Shown: positions 53,270-61,893 of the stretch, piece by piece
Layout of the letters: the number at the start of each line of letters is the position of its first letter
Position numbering within the stretch: position 1 is the stretch's first letter
Assembly (NCBI RefSeq): GCF_005154805.1
Contig: NZ_CP039727.1
Coordinates: 2,105,501 to 2,169,500, forward strand
DNA: 64,000 nucleotides
DNA from: Bacillus sp. S3
Lineage (GTDB): Bacteria > Bacillota > Bacilli > Bacillales > Cytobacillaceae
Direction of reading: 5' to 3'
Position numbers and translations under genes: made by a program
Notes under the pieces: model-generated
The model's database searches: none
The model's input: the letters and a program-made list of their open reading frames with translations, nothing else
Told to the model about the DNA's origin: nothing

Positions 53270-54700
53270 ATGGCAAAGGAATTTGTAAAAGATGTTACCA
53301 GTATGGACGAGGATTTCGCCCAATGGTATACAGATGTTGTCACGAAAGCAGACTTAATTGACTATTCAAGCGTTCGCGGTTCGATGATTATCCGTCCGTA
53401 TGGCTACGCACTCTGGGATAATATTAAGAATGAATTAGACCGCCGTATTAAGGAAACAGGTCATGAAAATGTCTATATGCCGCTGTTTATACCTGAAAGT
53501 CTGCTCCAAAAAGAGAAGGATCATGTCGAAGGGTTTGCACCTGAAGTGGCTTGGGTTACCCATGGCGGCTCCGAACCATTAGCGGAACGTTTAGTTGTCC
53601 GGCCAACATCAGAAGTCCTTTTTTGCGAACATTATAGTAAAATCATTCATTCTCATAGAGATTTACCAAAGTTATATAACCAATGGGCTAATGTTGTCCG
53701 CTGGGAAAAAACGACACGTCCATTCCTCCGGACATTAGAGTTTTTATGGCAAGAGGGGCATACAGCGCATGCGACCGATGAGGACGCAATGGAAGAAACC
53801 ATTAAAATGCTGAATGTGTATGCGGAACTTTGTGAAACCATTTTGGCAATCCCAGTTGTTAAAGGACAAAAGACGGAGAAAGAAAAATTTGCCGGTGCAA
53901 AAGCGACTTTCACGATTGAAAGCTTAATGCATGATGGAAAAGCATTGCAATCTGGTACCTCCCATCATTTCGGCACAGGCTTTGCTGAAGCATTTGGTAT
54001 CCAGTACACCGACAAAGAAGGCAAATTGCAATATGTGCACCAAACATCATGGGGCTTCACCACAAGGATAATCGGTGCATTGATTATGGTACACGGCGAC
54101 GATCGGGGCCTTGTAATCCCGCCAAAAGCAGCACCAACACAAGTGATGATTGTGCCAATTGCGCAGCATAAAGAGGGCGTTTTAGATTTTGCCTATGATT
54201 TGAAAAAGTCACTTTCAGCTGTTGCTCGTGTTGATATTGATGCCAGCGATAAAAAGCCAGGCTGGAAATTCAATGAGTACGAAATGAAGGGCATTCCAGT
54301 TCGTCTTGAAGTGGGACCAAAAGATATTGAAAATAAGCAAGTTGTGTTAGTAAGACGCGATACGTTAGAAAAAGTGGTTGTTCCAATGGATGAGTTAGAA
54401 ACAAAGCTTGTTGAATTGCTTGATGACATTCAAGCCAATTTATATAACAAAGCACTGAACCATCGGGAAGAAAGAACAACAGTTGCCTTAACTCTACCTG
54501 AAATGAAGGAATCACTTGAAGGAAAACCAGGATTCATCAAGGCAATGTGGTGCGGTGACCTGGCATGTGAGGAAAAAATCAAAGAGGACGCAGGAGCAAC
54601 CTCCCGCTGTATCCCATTTGAACAAGAACAGCTGTCAGATTCATGTGTTTGCTGCGGAAAAGAAGCAAAACAAATGGTGTATTGGGCAAAAGCGTACTAA
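53270..54700 (+). CDS. proS: Prolyl-tRNA synthetase, archaeal/eukaryotic-type (ProS3)
   Basis: The product has about 476 residues. It is the short ProRS form without an editing insertion, with class II motifs 1-3 ([48 protein letters not shown]), an anticodon-binding domain and a C-terminal zinc-like domain (CGDLAC and SCVCCGKEA). It charges tRNA-Pro. Many Bacillaceae carry this enzyme next to a bacterial-type ProRS, often T-box controlled. ATG 53270 has GAGGTG six bases upstream. Confidence 0.95.
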   Translation: MAKEFVKDVTSMDEDFAQWYTDVVTKADLIDYSSVRGSMIIRPYGYALWDNIKNELDRRIKETGHENVYMPLFIPESLLQKEKDHVEGFAPEVAWVTHGGSEPLAERLVVRPTSEVLFCEHYSKIIHSHRDLPKLYNQWANVVRWEKTTRPFLRTLEFLWQEGHTAHATDEDAMEETIKMLNVYAELCETILAIPVVKGQKTEKEKFAGAKATFTIESLMHDGKALQSGTSHHFGTGFAEAFGIQYTDKEGKLQYVHQTSWGFTTRIIGALIMVHGDDRGLVIPPKAAPTQVMIVPIAQHKEGVLDFAYDLKKSLSAVARVDIDASDKKPGWKFNEYEMKGIPVRLEVGPKDIENKQVVLVRRDTLEKVVVPMDELETKLVELLDDIQANLYNKALNHREERTTVALTLPEMKESLEGKPGFIKAMWCGDLACEEKIKEDAGATSRCIPFEQEQLSDSCVCCGKEAKQMVYWAKAY

Positions 54701-54716
54701 AAAATACGAAAAGGAA

Positions 54717-54747
54717 AGGCTCTTCCATGAAGGAAGGGTCTTTTTTT
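54717..54747 (+). terminator. Intrinsic terminator after proS
   Basis: AGGCTCTTCC pairs with GGAAGGGTCT, followed by seven T. Confidence 0.88.
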
Positions 54748-54828
54748 CGCCTAATAATAAATAAAAATAAAGGAATTTCACCTGATTCTAGCGAATAGTA
54801 AATGATCTATCGGATGGAGGGAACAAAA

Positions 54829-55392
54829 ATGAAACCTATACTAATTGATTTTCCAGAAGAGTTTTACACTGAAAGATTGGTAATCCGCAAGCCTTTTCCC
54901 GGCGATGGTAAAGCAGTATATGAAGCAATAAAAGCCTCATTAAATGAATTAAAGCCCTGGATGCCTTGGGCCCATCGTGAACAAACAGAAGAGGACGTTG
55001 AGGCCAACATGCGGGAAGCCCATGCGAAGTTTTTAACACGTGAGGACTTACGGTTACATATTTTTCATAAAGAAACAGGTGAATTTATTGCATCTTCTGG
55101 TTTGCATCGAATCAATTGGGACGTGCCAAAATTTGAAATCGGTTATTGGGTAGATACGCGGCATAGCGGGAATGGTTATATCACTGAAGCAACGGAGGCG
55201 ATTACGCATTTTGCCTTTACACATTTGAATGCAAAGAGAGTCGAGATCCGCTGCGATTCTAAAAATGTAAAAAGCCGTGCCATCCCCGAAAAACTGGGCT
55301 TTAGCTTAGAAGGAATATTAAAATGTGATAGTATTTCCGCAGATACAAAAGAACTGCGGGATACCTGTATTTTTGCAAAGACACAGAAATGA
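54829..55392 (+). CDS. RimJ/RimL-type GNAT acetyltransferase
   Basis: The product has about 187 residues: FYTERLVIRKPFPGDGKAVY at the start, LHRINWDVPKFEIGYWVDTR and the acetyl-CoA loop HSGNGYITEATEAI, then RVEIRCDSKNVKSRAIPEKLGF. These are typical of the RimJ/RimL/SACOL-type acetyltransferases that modify ribosomal proteins or small amines. GGAGGG precedes ATG 54829. It is monocistronic and convergent with the YdcF-like gene. Confidence 0.9.
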   Translation: MKPILIDFPEEFYTERLVIRKPFPGDGKAVYEAIKASLNELKPWMPWAHREQTEEDVEANMREAHAKFLTREDLRLHIFHKETGEFIASSGLHRINWDVPKFEIGYWVDTRHSGNGYITEATEAITHFAFTHLNAKRVEIRCDSKNVKSRAIPEKLGFSLEGILKCDSISADTKELRDTCIFAKTQK

Positions 55393-55402
55393 TACAAATG
55401 AA

Positions 55403-55428
55403 AAACTCGACCGGTAAAAGTCGAGTTT
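55403..55428. terminator. Bidirectional intrinsic terminator
   Basis: AAACTCGAC pairs with GTCGAGTTT around an eight-base loop. Confidence 0.85.
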
Positions 55429-55429
55429 A

Positions 55430-56017
55430 TCAATCTAATATATATCTTTTTAAATAGAATTTCGTAATCGCCAAATACTCACGGGTATATGATTTTAAAA
55501 CAGCCTTCCATGGAGTTTTTGCCGGAAGACCCTGAACATCTAAACCATGGTCACGCGCGATTGAGATGGCCCGGTAGAGATGAAAATTATTCGTCACCAC
55601 AAGACCGCTTGTAGCATCCCCTGGAATCAGCTTTTTCGAAAAATCAATATTTTCGTATGTATCCGTGGAGCGATCCTCTAGGATAATCCGAGATTCATTG
55701 ATTCCCTGTCTGACAAGTTCCCTTTTAATGCATTCCGCTTCCGAAATATCTTCGCCTGAGCCTTTGCCCCCTGAGGCAATGACGATTGTATTTTCGTTTT
55801 CTTTTACATACTTTGCGGCGGCATTAATCCTGCTGGCAAATGCAAGTGAAGGGACGGTACCTTTTACTCGTGCCCCTAGCACGATGATATAATCAGCATT
55901 ATTGGGTGCTTCCACATGGCTATATTGACTAATTTTAAATTGAAGGAAGCCAGCATAGACTAATCCAAAAATCACAAGAATACCAGTAATAGAGTTCATC
56001 ATCTTCTTATTCCGCAT
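55430..56017 (-). CDS. YdcF/SanA (DUF218) family protein
   Basis: This 195-residue protein has one N-terminal membrane anchor (about 8-27) and an exported DUF218 domain (YIIVLGARVKGTVPSLAF, IVIASGGKGSGEDISEAE, ILEDRSTDTYENIDFS, LVVTNNFHLYRA). Members of this family act in envelope integrity or as small-molecule binders; enzymatic activity is not settled. Start codon choice is weak, with no clear ribosome site near ATG 56017; Met 6 or 7 is possible. Confidence 0.85.
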   Translation of the reverse strand: MRNKKMMNSITGILVIFGLVYAGFLQFKISQYSHVEAPNNADYIIVLGARVKGTVPSLAFASRINAAAKYVKENENTIVIASGGKGSGEDISEAECIKRELVRQGINESRIILEDRSTDTYENIDFSKKLIPGDATSGLVVTNNFHLYRAISIARDHGLDVQGLPAKTPWKAVLKSYTREYLAITKFYLKRYILD

Positions 56018-56107
56018 GTTTATTAAACCACATCCATAAATTACTCATTACTATACGTATTGATAGTACCATAATATAACAGTTTTTAATATTTTTATAT
56101 TAAAATA

Positions 56108-56130
56108 GGTGCATGGAATTTTCATGCACC
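56108..56130 (-). terminator. Hairpin after degV-like gene
   Basis: GGTGCATG pairs with CATGCACC around a seven-base loop, and T residues follow on the minus strand. Confidence 0.8.
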
Positions 56131-56140
56131 CTTTGACTAT

Positions 56141-56989
56141 TTATTCACAAACCCATGAAAGCCCAAGTGTTCCAACGCCGGTATGCACCCCTGCAACTGT
56201 TATGAGCATCATTTTTTCTGTTTCAATATGTGGAAAGGACTCGTTTACCATTTTTTCAAGCTGGGCTGCCTTTTCAAAATGATTTGCATGGACGACGGCC
56301 ACTTTCCGGACTGTTTTTGTTGCCAGGTCTTCTGTTAATTGATTTACAAGCCAAGCAAATGCCTTTTTTTCGGTGCGGACTTTATCTTTTATTTTCGCTG
56401 CGCCATCCTCGATTGATAATATCGGTTTGATATTAAATAATGAAGCTAATATTTTTTGACCGCCGGATACCCTGCCGCTTTTGTGAAGCTGATCCAGATT
56501 TGATGGGACCAGATATAAACGGGTATGATCCCGTAAAGCATTTAATTGATTAACCACCTCTTGTGCATCAAGCCCTTGATCAACCAAATCTATGCCTTTT
56601 TTAATCAAATAAGAGAGGGGATAGGATCCAGTTTGTGAATCAATCGCAAACAATTTAAAATCCTCCATACCTGCTGCCATAACAGACGATTGATAGGTTC
56701 CGGTTAATAGACTAGACGCATGAATGGCAATCCCACAGTCATAGTTTTCCTTTAATTTATTATAAAGCTCAACGAAATCATTAATTGATGGCTGGGAAGT
56801 TTGGAATTTCCCTTCTTCATTTTTCATTCGTTCATAAAATTCCTGTTCGGTAATATCAATCGTTTCTTTATAAAATTCATCATTGATTACTACATGCAGG
56901 GGAATAACGTGTATATGATGCTTCTCAATAAACTCCTTGCTCAAAGAGGCTGTTGTATCTGTAATCCAAGCGATTTTTGCCTTGTTCAT
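56141..56989 (-). CDS. DegV-family fatty-acid-binding protein
   Basis: The product has about 282 residues: IAWITDTTASLSKEFIEKH at the start, FKTSQPS-type sequence (KFQTSQPSINDFVE) and ASSLLTGTYQSSVMAA, all DegV hallmarks. DegV/FakB proteins bind long-chain fatty acids and present them to the FakA kinase for phospholipid synthesis. AAAGGAAG lies nine bases before ATG 56989. The gene is monocistronic. Confidence 0.92.
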   Translation of the reverse strand: MNKAKIAWITDTTASLSKEFIEKHHIHVIPLHVVINDEFYKETIDITEQEFYERMKNEEGKFQTSQPSINDFVELYNKLKENYDCGIAIHASSLLTGTYQSSVMAAGMEDFKLFAIDSQTGSYPLSYLIKKGIDLVDQGLDAQEVVNQLNALRDHTRLYLVPSNLDQLHKSGRVSGGQKILASLFNIKPILSIEDGAAKIKDKVRTEKKAFAWLVNQLTEDLATKTVRKVAVVHANHFEKAAQLEKMVNESFPHIETEKMMLITVAGVHTGVGTLGLSWVCE

Positions 56990-57245
56990 TATAATCATCT
57001 TCCTTTAGTGGTGATCTTAACGGTTAAAAAAAAATAATTTTAATTTCCTATCTAGCCTCAACAATACAAAAATGAACACTTGATGACTAGTTACATCTGT
57101 CATGCTCAAAAGTGAACATTCTGTGAAAACTGCAGATGAACGAAGTTTAAAAGCCTGAAAGTGTGATTTAAATCACTTAGTCGCAGTGAAATAATTCATA
57201 TAATCACTATGGATATAGGGAAAACATAAATAAGGAGTGTTCAGA
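56990..57245 (+). promoter_or_regulatory. hmp upstream region
   Basis: This 256-base gap holds a TATAAT -10 box (57199-57204), with predicted start near 57211, and an Fnr-like dyad (57162-57177). The rest shows no recognised element. Confidence 0.55.
57162..57177. promoter_or_regulatory. Fnr-like box upstream of hmp
   Basis: TGTGATTTAAATCACT fits TGTGA-N6-TCACA with one mismatch. Its centre is about 41.5 bases before the predicted transcription start, the classic position for an activator of the CRP/Fnr family. Confidence 0.6.
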
Positions 57246-58460
57246 TTGCTAGACCAAAAAACGATTGATATCATAAAATCTACGGTACCGGTATTAGAAA
57301 AACACGGAGAAACGATTACGACACGGTTCTATCAATTGATGTTTGGGAACCACCCTGAACTATTAAATATCTTTAATCATGCCAATCAAAAGCAAGGAAG
57401 ACAGCAGAAGGCACTTGCCGGAACGGTATATGCTGCTGCCATGTATATCGACAATCTTGAAGCGATTCTGCCAGTGGTGAAACAAATTGCCCACAAACAT
57501 AGAAGTCTCGGTATTAAGCCTGAGCATTATCCAATAGTCGGAAAGCATCTTTTATTAGCCATTAAGGATGTATTAGGGGATGCAGCAACAGACGAAATTA
57601 TCAATGCTTGGGCCGAAGCCTATAATGTCATTGCAGATGCGTTTATCAGTGTTGAAGCAGAAATGTATGATGAAGCAACAAACCAAGACGGCGGATGGGA
57701 CGGATTCCGCAGCTTTATTGTTGACAGGAAAGTAGTTGAAAGTGATGTTATTACTTCTTTCTACTTAAAACCGGCGGATCACAAAGGAATTTCAAGTTTC
57801 ATCCCTGGTCAATATATTAGTATAAAGTTAGAAATAGAGGGAGAAAAATATACCCACATTCGTCAATACAGCCTGTCGGATTCACCAGGTAAGGATTACT
57901 ACCGGATTAGTGTGAAGCGCGAAGCCGGAACGGCAAATCCGGACGGAATGGTATCCAATTTCTTGCATGATGGCGTGAATGAAGGGGATATCCTAAATAT
58001 TAGTGCCCCAGCGGGTGATTTTGTCCTTGATATGGAAAAAACGAATCCTGTTGTTCTGCTTAGCGGCGGTGTTGGGTTAACCCCAATGTTGAGTATGTTA
58101 AAAACGGTGGTTGAAATGCAGCCTGGACGTAATGTAACGTTTGTCCACGCAGCCGCTAATAGTAATGTTCATGCCCTAAGAGACGAGGTTGAAGAGTTAG
58201 CAGCATTAGACCATGTGAAATCGTATATTTTTTACGATGCACCAACAGAAGAGGATCGCGTAAACAATCGCTTTGATGTTGAAGGCTTTATTACTCGTGA
58301 TTGGTTAAACGACAAAGTCGCAATCGGGGAAGCAGACTTTTATTTCTGCGGACCTGTTCCTTTTATGAAAGCCATGAACCGCTCATTAAAAGAATTAGGC
58401 GTAAACGAAGACAGAATTCACTTTGAATTCTTTGGTCCAAAAGGAAGTTTAGAAGACTAA
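57246..58460 (+). CDS. hmp: Flavohemoprotein nitric oxide dioxygenase
   Basis: The product has about 404 residues. A globin domain (about 1-138, with the proximal-histidine region AHKHRSLGIKPEHYPIVG) is followed by FAD-binding (RQYSLSDSPG) and NAD-binding (LLSGGVGLTPMLSML) reductase domains. It oxidises nitric oxide to nitrate with oxygen and NADH. The start is TTG 57246, giving LDQKTIDIIKSTVPVLEKHG as in Bacillus Hmp, with AAGGAG eight bases upstream; GTG 57237 is too close. An Fnr-like box suggests oxygen or NO control. A terminator follows. Confidence 0.95.
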   Translation: MLDQKTIDIIKSTVPVLEKHGETITTRFYQLMFGNHPELLNIFNHANQKQGRQQKALAGTVYAAAMYIDNLEAILPVVKQIAHKHRSLGIKPEHYPIVGKHLLLAIKDVLGDAATDEIINAWAEAYNVIADAFISVEAEMYDEATNQDGGWDGFRSFIVDRKVVESDVITSFYLKPADHKGISSFIPGQYISIKLEIEGEKYTHIRQYSLSDSPGKDYYRISVKREAGTANPDGMVSNFLHDGVNEGDILNISAPAGDFVLDMEKTNPVVLLSGGVGLTPMLSMLKTVVEMQPGRNVTFVHAAANSNVHALRDEVEELAALDHVKSYIFYDAPTEEDRVNNRFDVEGFITRDWLNDKVAIGEADFYFCGPVPFMKAMNRSLKELGVNEDRIHFEFFGPKGSLED

Positions 58461-58467
58461 ACGAAGA

Positions 58468-58507
58468 AGCTGGTTTCCAAATCGGAAGCCAGCTTTATTT
58501 TTTTTGC
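58468..58507 (+). terminator. Intrinsic terminator after hmp
   Basis: AAGCTGGTTTCC pairs with GGAAGCCAGCTT, followed by a T-rich run. Confidence 0.92.
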
Positions 58508-58571
58508 TAAGAGTTTGAATCGTGTCACAACTATGATTTAATAAAGTAAAAGGCCAGAAAGGATGTTTTTC

Positions 58572-59348
58572 GTGAATAAAAATGTTATACGGTCGATTAC
58601 ACTGATAGCAGCATTGTTTTGCCTCCTCTGGCTAATCGGGCTTGGATGGGCTGTGGGGGAATATTATGCCGGGAAGCCAGAAAAGGTTCCTGAGACAACG
58701 ACTGTGAATCAGGAGGCAGAGAACAAAGATGGATTAACTATTGTGGCATTAGGTGATTCCTTAACGCGAGGCACCGGGGATGAGACGGGAAAAGGCTATG
58801 TCGGTGTGTTAATGGATGAAATAAAGGAAAAAACAAAACAGCCGGTGCAGCTCACGAATCTTGGCATCAATGGTCAAAGGTCCGATCAGCTCCGTAAACA
58901 GGTGCAGGAGACAGAAGTCGGGCGGCAAATACAAAAAGCGGATATGGTACTAGTCACAATTGGCGGGAACGATTTATTCCGAGGCGGACAAGGGTTAGCC
59001 GATTTTGCAACAGAAGACATTGCCTCGATTGAAAAAAAATACCTTGAGAACTTGAAATTTATTTTTGAAGAAATCCGTAAAAATAATCCGAAGGCAAATG
59101 TCTTTTTCATTGGACTGTACAATCCATTTATTGAATTAACGCAAGGAAAAGAGATGTCCAAAGTGGTCCGCCACTGGAATTATGACAGCGCGGAAGTAAG
59201 TGCTGCCTTTCCAAAAATCGTGTTTGTGCCAACATTTGATTTGTTTGAGTTAAAAGTAAACGATTATCTATATTCGGACAAGTTTCACCCAAATTCAAAA
59301 GGGTACCGCTTAATCGCTGAACGAGTAGCCTCATTGCTCACCTGGTAA
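58572..59348 (+). CDS. SGNH/GDSL hydrolase, membrane-anchored
   Basis: The product has about 258 residues. A hydrophobic N-terminal anchor is followed by a GDSL hydrolase domain with block I ALGDSLTRGTGD, block III IGGNDLF and block V DKFHPNSKGY, so Ser, Asp and His are all present. It probably acts on lipids or esters outside the membrane. GTG 58572 lies eight bases after AAAGGA; ATG 58563 would overlap the site. The next gene, an ABC ATPase, starts 12 bases behind the stop, so the three genes may form one operon. Confidence 0.87.
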   Translation: MNKNVIRSITLIAALFCLLWLIGLGWAVGEYYAGKPEKVPETTTVNQEAENKDGLTIVALGDSLTRGTGDETGKGYVGVLMDEIKEKTKQPVQLTNLGINGQRSDQLRKQVQETEVGRQIQKADMVLVTIGGNDLFRGGQGLADFATEDIASIEKKYLENLKFIFEEIRKNNPKANVFFIGLYNPFIELTQGKEMSKVVRHWNYDSAEVSAAFPKIVFVPTFDLFELKVNDYLYSDKFHPNSKGYRLIAERVASLLTW

Positions 59349-59360
59349 GGAGTGTTGACA

Positions 59361-60275
59361 ATGGAGAAAAAGATCACTTTATCCGTAAATAATTTAAAAA
59401 AAGTAATCGGGAGAAGAGAAATTATAAAAGGGTTAACGTTTGATTTGCATGAAGGAGAAGTGTTTGGCTTCTTAGGGCCGAACGGGGCCGGGAAGACGAC
59501 CACCATTCGGATGCTTGTCGGCTTGATTAAACCAACATCCGGAAGTGTCCGGATTTGCGGGTATAGCATTGAGAACCAGTTTCAAGAGGCCGTAAGCAAT
59601 CTTGGCTGTATCGTTGAAAATCCTGAACTATATCCCTACCTATCGGGCTATAATAATCTGCTCCATTTTGCCCGTATGCTAGACACAAAAGGAGAAGAGC
59701 GGATTAGAGAGGTGGTTGAGCTTGTCGGGTTAACGGAAAGAATTCATGATAAAGTCAAAACCTATTCACTTGGGATGCGGCAGCGCCTCGGAATTGCCCA
59801 GGCACTCTTAGGAGAACCGAAGGTGCTGATTCTTGATGAGCCGACAAATGGTTTGGATCCGGCCGGCATTCGAGAAATGCGGCAATTTATTCGCTATCTA
59901 GCCGAAAAAGAAGGGCTCAGCGTCCTCGTCTCGAGCCATTTATTAAGCGAGATTCAATTGCTTTGTGACCGAGTAGCCATTATTTCAAAGGGCACCATTA
60001 TTCGCGTTGATTCCGTAGAACAATTGCTGGCCAATCGTGAAAGAGTCGTTTGGCGGATATCACCAATTGATAAGGGGAAGCAAGTATTATCTGCCTTCAC
60101 AAATATTGAAGTAAAAGAAGATGGTACCATCCTGACGGAATTCGATGAACAGAAAATACCGGTTTGGAATAAACAGCTGGTTGAAGCAGGTGCGGCTGTC
60201 ACAGAAATGAACCGAAAAATGCCGGTGCTGGAAGATTTATTCCTCGAACTAACGGGGGGTGACAGCATTGAATAA
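59361..60275 (+). CDS. ABC transporter ATPase (BcrA/NatA-like)
   Basis: This single ABC ATPase of about 304 residues has Walker A FLGPNGAGKTTT, signature YSLGMRQRLGIAQ and Walker B LILDEPTNGLDP, followed by a C-terminal extension of about 90 residues as in BcrA-type exporters. ATG 59361 has AAGGAG eight bases upstream. It overlaps the permease gene and would export a drug, peptide or ion with it. Confidence 0.92.
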   Translation: MEKKITLSVNNLKKVIGRREIIKGLTFDLHEGEVFGFLGPNGAGKTTTIRMLVGLIKPTSGSVRICGYSIENQFQEAVSNLGCIVENPELYPYLSGYNNLLHFARMLDTKGEERIREVVELVGLTERIHDKVKTYSLGMRQRLGIAQALLGEPKVLILDEPTNGLDPAGIREMRQFIRYLAEKEGLSVLVSSHLLSEIQLLCDRVAIISKGTIIRVDSVEQLLANRERVVWRISPIDKGKQVLSAFTNIEVKEDGTILTEFDEQKIPVWNKQLVEAGAAVTEMNRKMPVLEDLFLELTGGDSIE

Positions 60276-61248
60276 GCTGATACAAAATGAAATGATGAAA
60301 CTGATTGCCAAAAAGCGGTTAGTAGTGATTGCAATAATTATAGGCGTCCTCGTGATGTTATTTACATATGCACAATATAAACAAGTCGAAACACAGCGTG
60401 AAAAATTAGGGACGAGCGATTGGCGGACGATATTGCAGCAGCAAATTGTTGATACGACAAATCGCTTAAGCAGCAGCAGAATTTCTGATGAATGGAAGAA
60501 ACAGTTGCAAATTTCCTTACAACAGCAGCAATATTACCTGGATCATGATATAAATCCTGCAGAGCCTGGTGCACCAACTTTTATAAGAATATTCCTAGAA
60601 AATTCGGTTGATCTCTTTATCCCATTAATGGTAATGGTGATTGCCAGTGATTTAGTTTCCTCCGAGCATAGTTTGGGCTCAATTAAGCTTTTATTGACAA
60701 GGCCAGTGAAAAGGTGGAAGGTACTGCTTAGTAAGTATATTACCCTTTGTTTCGCCATTTCCTTAATTATTGCGATTGCAGGAATCCTGTCCTATTTGAT
60801 TTCGGGGGCAGTCTTCGGTTATAAAGGCTGGGATGCTCCGATCTTAACAGGCTTTAATGTTACAGAAACCGGGTTAAACACTTCAGAGGTCAAACTGCTG
60901 AGTCTGTGGAAGTTTTTGTTGATGGATTTTGGCTTGGTTTGGTTTGTCGCAATCGTAGTCGGCACGCTTTCGTTTATGCTTTCGGTTTTAATCCGCAGCA
61001 CAGCAGCCGGAATGGGCGTAATGCTGGCAGCTTTAATCTCGGGTGCGATTTTAAATAATATGGTATCCTCTTGGGAATCAGCCAAATATTTTTTTATGGT
61101 GAATTTACGATTAACGGATTATATGAAAGGTACAGCACCGCCAATTGAGGGAATGAACCTCACCTTCTCGATGCTTGTTTTACTGGCTTGGTGGGCAGCA
61201 GCACTATTCGTCTCCTTTCTTGTTTTTACGAAAAAGGATGTTTATTAA
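60268..61248 (+). CDS. ABC-2 type permease
   Basis: This is a membrane protein of about 326 residues: an N-terminal helix, a soluble loop of about 80 residues, then five helices (for example LFIPLMVMVIASDLVSSEHS and the segment LIKLLLTRPVKRWKVLLSK-like following SLGSIK). This is the ABC-2 permease pattern of BcrB/YhaP-type exporters. TTG 60268 has GGGGGG six bases upstream; GTG 60259 is too close. It forms an exporter with the preceding ATPase. Confidence 0.87.
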   Translation: MNKLIQNEMMKLIAKKRLVVIAIIIGVLVMLFTYAQYKQVETQREKLGTSDWRTILQQQIVDTTNRLSSSRISDEWKKQLQISLQQQQYYLDHDINPAEPGAPTFIRIFLENSVDLFIPLMVMVIASDLVSSEHSLGSIKLLLTRPVKRWKVLLSKYITLCFAISLIIAIAGILSYLISGAVFGYKGWDAPILTGFNVTETGLNTSEVKLLSLWKFLLMDFGLVWFVAIVVGTLSFMLSVLIRSTAAGMGVMLAALISGAILNNMVSSWESAKYFFMVNLRLTDYMKGTAPPIEGMNLTFSMLVLLAWWAAALFVSFLVFTKKDVY

Positions 61249-61250
61249 TA

Positions 61251-61288
61251 AGCTGTCCCTGCTAGAAAGCGGGGACAGCTAAATTTTT
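61251..61288 (+). terminator. Intrinsic terminator
   Basis: AGCTGTCCC pairs with GGGACAGCT and is followed by AAATTTTT. Confidence 0.85.
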
Positions 61289-61365
61289 GCATAAAGATTT
61301 GATAGAATATTGAAAATTTCATAAAATAATAATGAGAAAGTGGAAAAAGAAATGGGGGAATCGTT

Positions 61366-61734
61366 ATGTCGTTTGTAATAAAAAAGATCGATCACGTCCA
61401 GCTAGCAGCACCTAATGGCTGTGAAGAGGCAGCAAGAACATTTTTTGCTGGAGTTTTGGGGTTAATTGAGGTAGAGAAACCTGAGGAACTAAAGAAGCGG
61501 GGCGGGGTTTGGTTCGAATTTGGGACATTCCAACTTCATATTGGAGTGGAAGAACCATTTTCACCAGCAAAAAAGGCGCATCCTGCTTTTGTTGTGGAAA
61601 ATATTGAAGAATTAAAAATGCATCTTAGTAATGAGAAAGTTCCTTTTACAGCAGACGACAATCTCCCTGGTGCAAGCAGAATTCATGTCCATGACCCGTT
61701 TGGCAACCGTCTGGAATTCATAGAATGGATTTAA
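61366..61734 (+). CDS. VOC-family (glyoxalase-like) protein
   Basis: This 122-residue protein has two beta-alpha-beta-beta-beta units. IDHVQLAAPNGCEEAARTFF leads the first unit, GVWFEFGTFQLHIGVEE sits in the middle, and RIHVHDPFGNRLEFIEW ends the second. Candidate metal ligands H10, H57 and E117 are in the usual positions. It could be a glyoxalase, dioxygenase or resistance protein; its substrate is not indicated. Confidence 0.87.
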   Translation: MSFVIKKIDHVQLAAPNGCEEAARTFFAGVLGLIEVEKPEELKKRGGVWFEFGTFQLHIGVEEPFSPAKKAHPAFVVENIEELKMHLSNEKVPFTADDNLPGASRIHVHDPFGNRLEFIEWI

Positions 61735-61746
61735 ATAAAAATGTGA

Positions 61747-61805
61747 ACAGCCCCTCCAACTAAATGGAATGGGGCTGTCCGCCTTAAATGGGGGGATTTA
61801 AGGCA
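61747..61805. terminator. Tandem hairpins between VOC and ndh genes
   Basis: ACAGCCCC pairs with GGGGCTGT (61747-61778), and GCCTTAAA pairs with TTTAAGGC just after it (about 61782-61805). Neither has a strong T run. They probably end the VOC transcript and the convergent ndh transcript. Confidence 0.5.
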
Positions 61806-61893
61806 ACAATAATTAGGGATTATTCTAATCAAATGGCTGGCAGGGAGAGGGGATCCCTAACGCCGGAAAATAAGAATGATTAACTTGCATTGG

